Source: Anaerolineales bacterium (lineage in GTDB: Bacteria > Chloroflexota > Anaerolineae > Anaerolineales > Villigracilaceae). From it: a DNA stretch of 64,000 nt. Both the position numbers and the translations under genes were made by a program. Where the stretch lies: NCBI GenBank assembly GCA_030583905.1, contig CP129481.1, positions 3,006,136-3,070,135 of the forward strand. The letters run 5' to 3'. Under the pieces are notes generated by a model. That model saw nothing but the letters and a program-made list of their open reading frames with translations. It made no database searches and was not told the origin of the DNA. Positions within the stretch are counted from its first letter, which is position 1. Each line of letters begins with the position of its first letter. This document shows positions 9,080 through 17,168 of the stretch, in pieces.

Positions 9080-9108
9080 ATTTTAGAACACTTTTTCTAC
9101 AATTTCAA
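9080..9108 (-). promoter_or_regulatory. Sigma-70-like promoter for the VOC-like/ABM/aminotransferase genes
   Basis: On the minus strand TTGAAA and TAAAAT are separated by exactly 17 bp, about 37 bases before the short VOC-like gene. The spacing and both boxes fit a housekeeping promoter. Confidence 0.6.
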
Positions 9109-9222
9109 GCCCCACATATGGGATATTTTTTCAAAGCAATGCCAGATATGCTTCCACGCCTCATTGCCGGACTTTTCGCTTGGCTCCACAACCAAACCTG
9201 CTCCCCGCTGGTGCATTTTCCC

Positions 9223-9255
9223 AAAAAAACAGACCCGGTCAACTTTGACCGGGTC
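9223..9255 (-). terminator. Rho-independent terminator of the FGE-like lipoprotein gene
   Basis: A 10-bp perfect stem (GACCCGGTCA with TGACCGGGTC) with a 4-base loop is followed on the minus strand by TG and seven T residues. It lies 20 bases after the stop codon. Confidence 0.85.
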
Positions 9256-9275
9256 TACAAAACGCTGAGCACAAC

Positions 9276-11054
9276 CTATGGGGTTCGCAATTCACAGGCA
9301 TCCGCCGGTTCGTTCCAGCGGCATTGTGTATTTCGGACACACTGAGCTTCACCCGTTATCGGCGCACAAACCCTGTCTTCAAGGTTCACACATTTGAGCG
9401 TATTCACGCGCACAGTGATACAACCTGTGCCGCCCAGGTCGTCTTCGAACGACGGCACACAAGCGTTGCGGCTGAGGTCGAAGTTATAGCCGGGAGCACA
9501 GGTGGGATATACAACTCCCGCAGCAGCCTGACAGCACTGGAAATTCTCATTATAGTTGTAACCGGCGGCACAGCCTGCAAAGGTCTGCGCGGCAAGGGTG
9601 GGATTATCCACACCGAACGGCGCGGATGTTTCTCCATTCGGAGGCGCGCAGATCCCTGCCAGTTCATCGAAATACAGACCGGTCGGGCAGGAACCGCCCG
9701 CATCCGGCGCGACCGCGCACACCTGCTGACCCGCGCTGTTCTGAACGCTCACATATCCAAGCGGGCAGCCTCCCGCACCGGGCTGGGACAGGATGGGCGT
9801 ATAGGTGCATGCGCCGGAAGCAAGGTCTAGGGTGTACCCGGACGGGCAAACAGGGCTCAAGCCGCTGATGTCGGGTTGATTCGTACAGGCGGGGTTACAA
9901 ACCACGACCTCATTGGTCGATTCGATCCCACGCGGACCGCGGCATACCAGTGTCCGGAGGCCGCCTTCTATCCGTTCTTCACATTGAATGCGCGTCCCGC
10001 GTTCATCCCAGACCGAATTGAAGGAAATCTGCGCGACAGCGTAACCATCACCCTGGGCACAATATTGGTTGATGACCGTTCCTTCCGGCAGGGCGCATGA
10101 AGCGGGAGCGCTCACCTGAGAAGTCGGGATGTGCGCCGTCAACTGACAGTACGGAGCGAACGGCTGGGGATTATTAACCGCACAACGGAAACCAAGATCG
10201 CGTCCGCTGTCATTCTGTTCATTGAAGCGGCGGATCGCCGAGGCAAGTTGCTCCGCAGCAGTATCGAACGAACTTCCGCGCACAACACGGTATTCGCCGC
10301 TCTGCGGACCGGTCGGGTTGACCGATGGGGATTCACCGTAATAATTTTGCCCATACCAGTCAAAGACCCATTCAAATACATTGCCAGCCATATCGAACAC
10401 GCCGTACGAACTTTTGCCTTCCTCATGAGCCGTCACATTGGTGGTGCTTCCGTTACAGCCGGAAAAGTTCAAAAGTTCACAGGTGGGGCGCGAAGTTCCC
10501 CATGGAAAGTTGTTTCCGCTTGTACCGCGCGCCGCCTTCTCCCATTGCGCCTCGGTGGGCAGGCTGCCCTGGATCCATTCACAGTAATTCTGAGCCTGCT
10601 CCCAATTCACGCCAACCACTGGATGGCTGGCAAACTGCGGATTACTGAACACAGGTCCGCCCAATTCCTGGCGGGGAGCTGTGCACGAACCGGATTTCAC
10701 ACACTGCTCGTACATGCGGTTCGTGACCGGCGTTTGCTGGATCCAATATCCGTCCAGGGTCACATTATGAGAGGGCGCATTGAAATCATTGTTCCCCATC
10801 GTGAAGTCACCGGCGGGGATATATACCAACGTACTGCCGTCGAGCCAGCGCATGGTCTCGCCGTTCTGCGGTCCCGTCAGAGAAACCGATATAGAAGGTT
10901 GCGGCGGCGCCATGGTCGGCGCTTCCTCCGTGACCGGCGAATCCGTCGCCGTCACGACCACCACGACCGTTTCCGGGGTCGGCGCAGCACACGAAGACAA
11001 CACGAGCACGAACAAGAGTGTGAGCGCAAAAATTGTATATCGAACGTTTTTCAT
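9276..11054 (-). CDS. Lipoprotein with formylglycine-generating-enzyme (SUMF1-like) domain and Cys-rich tail
   Basis: A type II signal sequence with lipobox LSSC (Cys22) predicts a lipid-anchored extracytoplasmic protein. Residues about 70-300 form an FGE-sulfatase domain: VYIPAGDFTMG opening, QTPVTNRMYEQC, LPTEAQWEKAARG, FDMAGNVFEWVFDWYG and the closing RVVRGSSF/GFRCAV. The family includes true formylglycine enzymes and many non-catalytic binding proteins. From about residue 310 the tail is cysteine-rich with repeated C-x-x-G-[YL]-x-[FLY] units, likely disulfide-bonded. No sulfatase gene is nearby, so a catalytic role is unproven. AAGGAG precedes the ATG. Confidence 0.85.
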   Translation of the reverse strand: MKNVRYTIFALTLLFVLVLSSCAAPTPETVVVVVTATDSPVTEEAPTMAPPQPSISVSLTGPQNGETMRWLDGSTLVYIPAGDFTMGNNDFNAPSHNVTLDGYWIQQTPVTNRMYEQCVKSGSCTAPRQELGGPVFSNPQFASHPVVGVNWEQAQNYCEWIQGSLPTEAQWEKAARGTSGNNFPWGTSRPTCELLNFSGCNGSTTNVTAHEEGKSSYGVFDMAGNVFEWVFDWYGQNYYGESPSVNPTGPQSGEYRVVRGSSFDTAAEQLASAIRRFNEQNDSGRDLGFRCAVNNPQPFAPYCQLTAHIPTSQVSAPASCALPEGTVINQYCAQGDGYAVAQISFNSVWDERGTRIQCEERIEGGLRTLVCRGPRGIESTNEVVVCNPACTNQPDISGLSPVCPSGYTLDLASGACTYTPILSQPGAGGCPLGYVSVQNSAGQQVCAVAPDAGGSCPTGLYFDELAGICAPPNGETSAPFGVDNPTLAAQTFAGCAAGYNYNENFQCCQAAAGVVYPTCAPGYNFDLSRNACVPSFEDDLGGTGCITVRVNTLKCVNLEDRVCAPITGEAQCVRNTQCRWNEPADACELRTP

Positions 11055-11108
11055 TCAATCTCCTTCTCCCGCGAGTTGCGCGAGACGGCAATTATTATAA
11101 TGCAAGCG

Positions 11109-11141
11109 AAAAAACAAGGCTGACGCTCTCACATCAGCCTT
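11109..11141 (-). terminator. Rho-independent terminator of the acyl-CoA synthetase gene
   Basis: AAGGCTGA and TCAGCCTT form an 8-bp stem; on the minus strand it is followed by G and six T residues. It lies 17 bases after the synthetase stop. Confidence 0.75.
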
Positions 11142-11157
11142 ATCTGCCTTGCACGCC

Positions 11158-13110
11158 CTATTTTGAGCGTTTTATCTCCTCCACCGCACCCGGATTCACC
11201 AATGATGACGTATCACCTGGCTCCAAGCCCAGGTACGCCGCCCGGATCATGCGCCGCATGACCTTGGCATTGCGTGTTTTGGGCAGGTCGTTCACGAACA
11301 GGATGGCTTTCGGCGAAAGCGGCTTGCCCATTTCCGCCACAACCATCTCATATAATTCCTGACGAAGGGCGTCGCTTCGCTCCACTCCGGGACCTGTCAC
11401 TGCAAAAAGGACCAGTTCACTCCCCTTGACCTCGTGCGGCACCCCAATCGCCGCCGCCTCCACAATGGATTCGTGGCGGACGAGAATCGACTCCACCTCA
11501 GCCGGACCCAAGCGTTTGCCCGCGATCTTGATCGTATCGTCCGAGCGACCAAGGATGTACCACAAACCGTCGTTGTCGATTGCCGCAAAGTCACCGTGCA
11601 CCCAGACATTCTCCCAGCGTGACCAATACGTGTCCAGATAGCGTCCCTTGTCCTTCCAGAATCCGCGCGTCATCCCGATCCACGGCGCTTTAATGACCAG
11701 TTCCCCCACCGCATTGCGGACGGGATTCCCGCTTTCGTCCACCACATCCGCATCCATGCCGGGGCACGGCGCGGAGAAGGCACACGGTTTGAGCGGCAAT
11801 AACGGATTTCCCATCACGATGCCGCCTGAGATCTCCGTACCGCCCGAATAATTGATGACCGGTCGTTTCCCTTCACCAACTTTCTCGAATAACCACATCC
11901 ACGGGTCAGGATTCCACGGTTCGCCGGTGGAGGCAAAGCACTTCAACGAGGAAAGGTCATGCTTCTTGAAATGCTCATCACCATGTGGGATCAACGAGCG
12001 GATCAAGGTCGGCGAAACGCCCATTTGGCTGATGCCATGTTTTTCGACCAATTCCCATGAACGGTTCGGAGCGGGAAAATCAGGCGCACCGTCGTACAGG
12101 AAAACCGTCGCGCTAAGCAGTAATCCGCCGAACACCAGCCACGGACCCATCATCCAGCCCATGTCGGTCATCCAGTAAATGACATCCCCGGCGTGGACGT
12201 CCGTCCCGAACGCCATGTCCTGCGCGGCTTTGACGGGAAATCCGCAGTGTGTGTGCAACGCGCCCTTCGGCTTGCCCGTCGTGCCGGAGGTGTAAATGAT
12301 CATCAACGGGTCTTCGGCATCGGTTATTTCGGTTTCAGCCTCATCAGATTGCGCATCCACCAGTTCGTGCCACCAATGATCTCGTTCCGCTTTCATATTG
12401 ATTGTCTGCCCCGTGCGCTTCAGGATGATCATGTGCTTCAGCGTGGCGATCTGCTCCGCCGCCTCGTCCGCAACGGACTTCATCTCCACGGCTTTGCCGC
12501 GCCGGAATGCGCCATCCGCCGCGAAGAGCGCTTTCGCTTCCGCATCCGCCATGCGGGAGACGATGGCACCTGCGCCATAGCCTGAGAACAACGGCAGGAT
12601 GATCCCGCCAATCTTCGCGATCGCCAGCAAAGCGACCACAATTTCAGGCGTCATTGGCATGAAAATACCGACCGCATCGCCTTTGCCCAGCCCGAGGGCG
12701 CGCAAAGCATTGGCGGCTTTGTTCACTTCCTTATAAAGTTCATCGTAAGTGATGATTCTTGTAACCCCTTCTTCTCCCTCAAAGACCACTGCTTTCTTCT
12801 TTCCGCCTTCCGTACTTGTCCATTTATCAATACAATTATGGACAATGTTCATCTTCCCACCCACACACCACTTTGGGAATTGGATCCCTTCGGAAAGATC
12901 CACCACTTTCGAATAAGGTTCATAAAAACGAATATCGAGAAATCTCAATACTGCATCGGTAAACCACGCCACATCATTTGTGGACTTTCGCATCAATTCA
13001 TCGAAATCCTGGATGCCATGCAGGCGCATGAATTTCGTCAGGTTTGCGTGTTCGATATGCTCAGGTGTCGGACGCCAGACGATCTCGCCGCCATATGTAA
13101 ACTCGGTCAT
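11158..13110 (-). CDS. AMP-forming acetyl/acyl-CoA synthetase
   Basis: An ANL-superfamily ligase of 650 residues that activates a carboxylic acid as acyl-AMP and transfers it to CoA. The P-loop YTSGTTGKPKG is at 273-283, the hinge region reads GRSDDTIKIAGKRLGP, and the catalytic lysine lies in RNAKVMRR (about Lys616). Length and the N-terminal WRPTPEHIEHANL segment resemble the acetyl-CoA synthetase-like group rather than long-chain fatty acid ligases; the exact acid is not known. The start was chosen for its GAGGAG site; a 65-codon upstream extension overlaps the divergent gene and looks non-coding. Confidence 0.9.
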   Translation of the reverse strand: MTEFTYGGEIVWRPTPEHIEHANLTKFMRLHGIQDFDELMRKSTNDVAWFTDAVLRFLDIRFYEPYSKVVDLSEGIQFPKWCVGGKMNIVHNCIDKWTSTEGGKKKAVVFEGEEGVTRIITYDELYKEVNKAANALRALGLGKGDAVGIFMPMTPEIVVALLAIAKIGGIILPLFSGYGAGAIVSRMADAEAKALFAADGAFRRGKAVEMKSVADEAAEQIATLKHMIILKRTGQTINMKAERDHWWHELVDAQSDEAETEITDAEDPLMIIYTSGTTGKPKGALHTHCGFPVKAAQDMAFGTDVHAGDVIYWMTDMGWMMGPWLVFGGLLLSATVFLYDGAPDFPAPNRSWELVEKHGISQMGVSPTLIRSLIPHGDEHFKKHDLSSLKCFASTGEPWNPDPWMWLFEKVGEGKRPVINYSGGTEISGGIVMGNPLLPLKPCAFSAPCPGMDADVVDESGNPVRNAVGELVIKAPWIGMTRGFWKDKGRYLDTYWSRWENVWVHGDFAAIDNDGLWYILGRSDDTIKIAGKRLGPAEVESILVRHESIVEAAAIGVPHEVKGSELVLFAVTGPGVERSDALRQELYEMVVAEMGKPLSPKAILFVNDLPKTRNAKVMRRMIRAAYLGLEPGDTSSLVNPGAVEEIKRSK

Positions 13111-13194
13111 GGACACTCTCCTCAGTTGGTTTTGGCTGATTCTATCGCAATTTGTGACCGTGCTTGGGTATACTTGCCTTCGATCGGAGAATCC

Positions 13195-13554
13195 ATGACA
13201 CAAACGTTTTCCTGCCCAGCTTGCGGCGCGCCGAATGAACCGGAGGCGGGTCAAACCCGCATGGGATGCGCGTATTGCGGCGCGAACCTGACCATCCCCG
13301 ACCATTTGCGCACTGCCCCCAAGGTCACAGCCGAGGAAATGCGTCCGAAGACAAGACCAGTTTCAAGTCCGGAGATCGACGCGGCGGAGTTCATCCGCAA
13401 GGCACAGCCGGTTGCCGTGGGCGCATGGAATGCGTTCGCCATGTGGACCTGGGTCCGACGCTTGATTCCCGCTTGCCTTGTGCTGGTGCTCGTGTTCTTT
13501 GTGCTTTGCATCGTATTGGTTGCGCTTCCCTTCATTATGAATGTCATGCGCTAA
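13195..13554 (+). CDS. Small zinc-ribbon protein with a C-terminal membrane helix
   Basis: The 119-residue product begins with a two-CxxC zinc ribbon (CPAC at 7-10, CAYC further on) and a flexible middle, and ends in a hydrophobic helix rich in Val/Leu (about 87-115) that should anchor it in the membrane with the ribbon in the cytoplasm. No enzymatic motif is seen and the function is unknown. GGAGA precedes the ATG. It is divergent from the acyl-CoA synthetase, with 84 bases between the starts, and precedes upp. Confidence 0.75.
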   Translation: MTQTFSCPACGAPNEPEAGQTRMGCAYCGANLTIPDHLRTAPKVTAEEMRPKTRPVSSPEIDAAEFIRKAQPVAVGAWNAFAMWTWVRRLIPACLVLVLVFFVLCIVLVALPFIMNVMR

Positions 13555-13590
13555 TTCAGGACTATAATCAGAGAAAATTCCGGAGGAACC

Positions 13591-14217
13591 ATGTCCAACG
13601 TACACGAATCCAAACATCCGCTGGTTGCGCACAAGTTGTCGAAATTAAGAGATAAAAACACCGAACCCAAGAAGTTCCGCGAACTCGTCCGAGAAATTGC
13701 GGGACTTCTTGCATATGAATCCACTGCCGACCTGCAAACACTTGAGGTCGAGATCGAGACCCCGCTGGAGAAAATGAAGGCAAGGCAGCTCAAGGAAAAG
13801 ATCGGGCTCGTTCCAGTCCTGCGCGCGGGACTGGGCATGGTCGAAGGGATCTGGGAGTTGATGCCGTCTGCCGAAGTCTGGCACATCGGTTTGTATCGCG
13901 ATGAGAAAACGCTTCAGCCGGTGGAATATTACAACAAGCTCCCCGTCGATCCGCGCGTTTCGGTCTGCCTGATCCTCGACCCGATGCTCGCGACAGGCGG
14001 TTCTGCTACTGCCACCGCCGATATTCTCAAAAAGTGGGGCGTGAAGAAGATCAAATACGTCGGGTTGATCGCCGCGCCGGAGGGCATCAAAGCCATGCAG
14101 ACCGCACATCCCGACATTGATATTTACGTCGCCGCGGTGGATAGCCATCTCAATGATCGCGCGTACATCGTCCCCGGGCTCGGCGATGCGGGAGACAGGC
14201 AGTTCGGCACGGGATGA
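13591..14217 (+). CDS. upp: Uracil phosphoribosyltransferase
   Basis: Converts uracil and PRPP to UMP in pyrimidine salvage. The 208-residue length fits the family. The PRPP-binding loop reads [11 protein letters not shown], the flexible loop is near VLRAGLGM, and the C-terminal uracil-binding segment carries [20 protein letters not shown] box lies 22 bases before the ATG, and the ribosome site GGAGGA is strong. No nucleobase transporter is adjacent; an amidase gene follows after 36 bases. Confidence 0.96.
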   Translation: MSNVHESKHPLVAHKLSKLRDKNTEPKKFRELVREIAGLLAYESTADLQTLEVEIETPLEKMKARQLKEKIGLVPVLRAGLGMVEGIWELMPSAEVWHIGLYRDEKTLQPVEYYNKLPVDPRVSVCLILDPMLATGGSATATADILKKWGVKKIKYVGLIAAPEGIKAMQTAHPDIDIYVAAVDSHLNDRAYIVPGLGDAGDRQFGTG

Positions 14218-14253
14218 AGTTGTTTTTTTACTGAAATTTCATTGAGGTAGATC

Positions 14254-15939
14254 ATGAAAAGCGTGTACGATCTGAAATCCGTAAAATTGCCGTATCTCTC
14301 TGGTGGAACGTTGAAGTTGTTCGCATCGCTTGTCGAAGGTCCATTGCGCGGACTGCTCACGCCGTCGCTGTTCGAGAGCGCAGGTATCAATTGGCTGAGG
14401 AAGCAGAACTTTGAGGAGCCTCCCACCTATTATCCGATCCACCACACAGGCGGACCGCACAGGGAAGCGGCGGCAGTCCCAGCAAACGAACTTCCGCGCG
14501 CGGCGGGCAAATCCAATGGGTTTCAATTCGCGAGCGCGTTCGATTTCGCGGACGCCTATCGAAATGGAACGACCACGCCTGAAGAAGTCGCGCAAAAAGT
14601 GTTGGACGCCATCCAAGCCAGCGACACGGGTGACAAACCGCTGCGGGCGTTCATTGCCGTAAACCGCGATAACGTGATGCGCCAGGCGCGCGAATCAACC
14701 GAACGCTTCAAGGCGGGCAAACCGCTCAGCATGTTCGATGGCGTGCCTGTGGCGGTCAAGGACGAAATGGACATGCTGCCATATCCCACCACGGTTGGCA
14801 CCGCGTTTTTGGGCAAGACTCCCGTCAAGGAAGATTCAACCGTTGCGGCGCGGCTGCGCAGTGCAGGCGCGCTTCTGGTCGGCAAGACGAACATGCACGA
14901 GATCGGCATCAACGTCTTCGGTCTCAATCCGCATCACGGCACGACACGCAACCCGTACAACCCGAATCATTTTACAGGCGGGAGTTCGAGCGGTTCGGCG
15001 ACCGCAGTCGCGGCAGGACTCGTCCCCATCGCCATCGGCGCGGATGCGGGCGGCTCGATCCGCATCCCTGCTTCGTTCTGCGGATTGGTCGGATTGAAAG
15101 CCACCTTTGGACGCATCAGTGAGCACGGCGCGTTCCCACTGGATTGGAGCATCGCTCATATCGGACCTCTAGCCTGGTCCGCCGCCGACGCGGCATTGAC
15201 CTACGCCCTGATCGCTGGTCCCGACCCGAAAGACCCGGCGTCATTGCATCAGCCATTGCCTTCGCTGAAAGGCTGGGACGACCTGAATCTCAAAGGACTC
15301 AAACTCGGCGTGTACTGGGAATGGTTCCGGCACGCGGATGCAGAGATCGTTGCGGCATGTGAAGCGATGCTCAAGGAATATGAAAAAATGGGCTGTGAGA
15401 TCGTGGAGATCGTCATCCCCAATCTCGAGGCAAACCGCATCGCCCACAGCGTGACCATTCTGACGGAGATGGCTCAGGCAATGCGCGCGACCTATGACGA
15501 ACATCACAAGGAGCATGCGCTTGACGTGCGGATCAATCTTGCCATGGCGCGTCAACTCTCCGCCACCGATTACATCGCCGCACAGCGCGTCCGCACGCGG
15601 ATGATGAATCACTTCAACAATGTTTTCCAGCAAGTGGATATGATCCTTACCCCGTCCACGGGCATCGCTGCGCCGGAGATCAAAAAAGGCGCACTGCCCG
15701 ACGGCGAATCAGACCTGACGACCACCGTCGAGATCATGCGCTTCGTCACCGCTGCAAATTTCACAGGTCTACCCGCCATCTCTTTCCCGGTTGGATATAC
15801 CCAAAAGGGATTGCCGATCGGAATGCAGGTCATGGGCAGGGCATGGGATGAGGTCAACCTGCTGCGCATGGCGCTCGTCGCCGAACAGGTGGTGGAGCGG
15901 AGAGAGCCGCAGATTAATTACAAAGTTTTGAGTGTATGA
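14254..15939 (+). CDS. Amidase (amidase signature family)
   Basis: The Ser-cisSer-Lys triad is visible: Lys169 in VAVKDE, the GGSSSGS stretch at 242-248 that holds the bridging serine, and nucleophile Ser268 in ADAGGSIR. The fold is that of GatA and of many carboxamide or aryl-amide hydrolases. At 561 residues it carries an N-terminal extension of about 85 residues before the core, unlike GatA, and no gatB or gatC gene is adjacent, so a free amidase is more likely than the tRNA amidotransferase subunit. The substrate is unknown. Confidence 0.88.
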   Translation: MKSVYDLKSVKLPYLSGGTLKLFASLVEGPLRGLLTPSLFESAGINWLRKQNFEEPPTYYPIHHTGGPHREAAAVPANELPRAAGKSNGFQFASAFDFADAYRNGTTTPEEVAQKVLDAIQASDTGDKPLRAFIAVNRDNVMRQARESTERFKAGKPLSMFDGVPVAVKDEMDMLPYPTTVGTAFLGKTPVKEDSTVAARLRSAGALLVGKTNMHEIGINVFGLNPHHGTTRNPYNPNHFTGGSSSGSATAVAAGLVPIAIGADAGGSIRIPASFCGLVGLKATFGRISEHGAFPLDWSIAHIGPLAWSAADAALTYALIAGPDPKDPASLHQPLPSLKGWDDLNLKGLKLGVYWEWFRHADAEIVAACEAMLKEYEKMGCEIVEIVIPNLEANRIAHSVTILTEMAQAMRATYDEHHKEHALDVRINLAMARQLSATDYIAAQRVRTRMMNHFNNVFQQVDMILTPSTGIAAPEIKKGALPDGESDLTTTVEIMRFVTAANFTGLPAISFPVGYTQKGLPIGMQVMGRAWDEVNLLRMALVAEQVVERREPQINYKVLSV

Positions 15940-15982
15940 ACGGAAATATCTCCAATTCATGTTTACACGTAAGGAGACGAAG

Positions 15983-16405
15983 ATGGCAAAACAGGCTGAA
16001 TTGAAAACCAAACAGACCGAAGCAAGCGTGGATGATTTCCTGAATGCGATCCCAAATGAGCAGACCCGCAAAGACTGCTTCGAGATCGCAAAAATCATGA
16101 AACAGGCAACCAGGTCCGAGCCGAAGATGTGGGGAACGAGCATCGTGGGATTTGGAAGCTACCATTACAAGGGCGCCAGCGGACGCGAAGGCGACTGGAT
16201 GCTGACCGGCTTTTCACCGCGCAAGCAAAACCTGACACTATATATCATGGCAGGCTTTGACCGCTACGAAGCATTGTTGAAAAAACTGGGAAAATTTTCC
16301 ACGGGCAAATCCTGCTTGTACATCAAAAAACTTGCGGATGTGGACAAGAAGGTACTTAAAGAGCTTGTTACTGAATCGGTAAAGGTCATGAAAAGAACGG
16401 CATGA
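15983..16405 (+). CDS. DUF1801 family protein
   Basis: A 140-residue protein with the DUF1801 pattern (VDDFLNAIPNEQTRKDC followed by MWGTSIVGFGSYHYK and a CLYIKKLADVD stretch near the end). The family is small, cytosolic and of unknown biochemical role. The start with AAGGAGACG ahead of it was chosen over an earlier in-frame ATG. The stop overlaps the start of the methyltransferase gene by the ATGA arrangement, so the two are translationally coupled. Confidence 0.85.
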   Translation: MAKQAELKTKQTEASVDDFLNAIPNEQTRKDCFEIAKIMKQATRSEPKMWGTSIVGFGSYHYKGASGREGDWMLTGFSPRKQNLTLYIMAGFDRYEALLKKLGKFSTGKSCLYIKKLADVDKKVLKELVTESVKVMKRTA

Positions 16406-16698
16406 CCGTACAAAAGGATCCCGAAGGTTTCGAGCGTAAAACCCTGCATGCGTTCGCCAGTTTCGCCAACAAGGTCATACTGGAGATCGGCTGCGGCGAA
16501 GGACGTTTGACATGGAAGTACGCCTCATCTGCCAGGCAGGTCATTGCGTTCGACCCTGATCATGATTCGCTGCGCATCGCCCGCGTCGATTGCCCTGCAG
16601 ATCTACGCGAACACGTCCATTTTGCGGACGCGGATGCAAGGCATATCCCCGTCCCGAAAGAGACTTTCGATATCGCCATACTCGCCTGGTCGCTTTGA
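16402..16698 (+). CDS. Class I SAM methyltransferase, N-terminal part before in-frame UGA-UGA
   Basis: These 98 codons hold the SAM-binding core: motif I EIGCGEGRLT, the acidic end of strand 2 FDPDHDS, and the AILAWSL strand that normally leads into the active-site loop. Translation then meets two consecutive TGA codons, and the same frame continues immediately with the rest of the fold. A compact hairpin begins 11 bases after the second TGA. If the UGAs are read as selenocysteine, the full product is about 244 residues (to position 17136). The alternatives are a pseudogene or a sequencing error at TGC/TGT codons. The substrate is unknown. Confidence 0.75.
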   Translation: MTVQKDPEGFERKTLHAFASFANKVILEIGCGEGRLTWKYASSARQVIAFDPDHDSLRIARVDCPADLREHVHFADADARHIPVPKETFDIAILAWSL

Positions 16699-16701
16699 TG
16701 A

Positions 16702-17136
16702 ATGGAACACGCGAGCATGGTCCATGCTCTGGATGAGATTCAAAGAACACTAAAGCCGAGCGGGGTACTGCTTGACTTGCGCCCTGTCGAGGACAACTGG
16801 CAGGTGGAAGTGGTTTCGTCCACGGGCTGGCAGGTTGCGGGTAGATTGAGCGATCTGCCTGCGGCGGTGAGAGATGACGATGCGGCGTTCCATGCCATGC
16901 GGGAGGCGGAGTCCAACGGGTGGTACATCAAGGAAAAAGAAAAAGAGTTCGATTTTTTCTATTATTGGGACACGCCCTCGGAGATGAAGGAGTTTATGGA
17001 AAGCGAATGGGAGGATTTCGAAAAACTGGAGGAGAGTGTATATCGCAAAACGAGTTCGCTGTGGGTTTCAGCGGGCGGGGATGCGCGCGTGCGGGTACGA
17101 GTCAAAATGCTTATTACGCTGTGGAACAAGTTATAA
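16702..17136 (+). CDS. Class I SAM methyltransferase, C-terminal part after in-frame UGA-UGA
   Basis: This continues the upstream methyltransferase in the same frame. It has the helix HALDEIQRTLKPSGVLLDLRP typical of the region after strand 4, then a family-specific C-terminal half ending in an RVRVKMLITLW strand. On its own it lacks the SAM-binding motifs and would not fold as an enzyme, so it is best seen as one gene with the preceding 98 codons. The ATG that directly follows the two TGA codons has no ribosome site; reinitiation is possible but selenocysteine readthrough is the more interesting option. Confidence 0.75.
   Translation: MEHASMVHALDEIQRTLKPSGVLLDLRPVEDNWQVEVVSSTGWQVAGRLSDLPAAVRDDDAAFHAMREAESNGWYIKEKEKEFDFFYYWDTPSEMKEFMESEWEDFEKLEESVYRKTSSLWVSAGGDARVRVRVKMLITLWNKL
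16713..16729 (+). promoter_or_regulatory. SECIS-like stem-loop after the UGA-UGA codons
   Basis: GAGCAT and ATGCTC form a perfect 6-bp stem around the loop GGTCC. The stem begins 11 bases after the second TGA, the same distance as the upper stem-loop of the E. coli fdhF SECIS, whose loop also contains GGUC. The first loop base is a G, 18 bases from the UGA. The bulged U of fdhF is absent, and the hairpin lies in coding sequence, so chance remains possible. Confidence 0.5.
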
Positions 17137-17168
17137 TTTTATGAAATTCATGTAAACCGGGAGCATCC

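Noticed and set aside
8473..9345. Long plus-strand reading frame of 290 codons
   Set aside because: It lies antisense to the ABM and VOC-like genes, which have family motifs and ribosome sites, and its translation has no recognisable domain.
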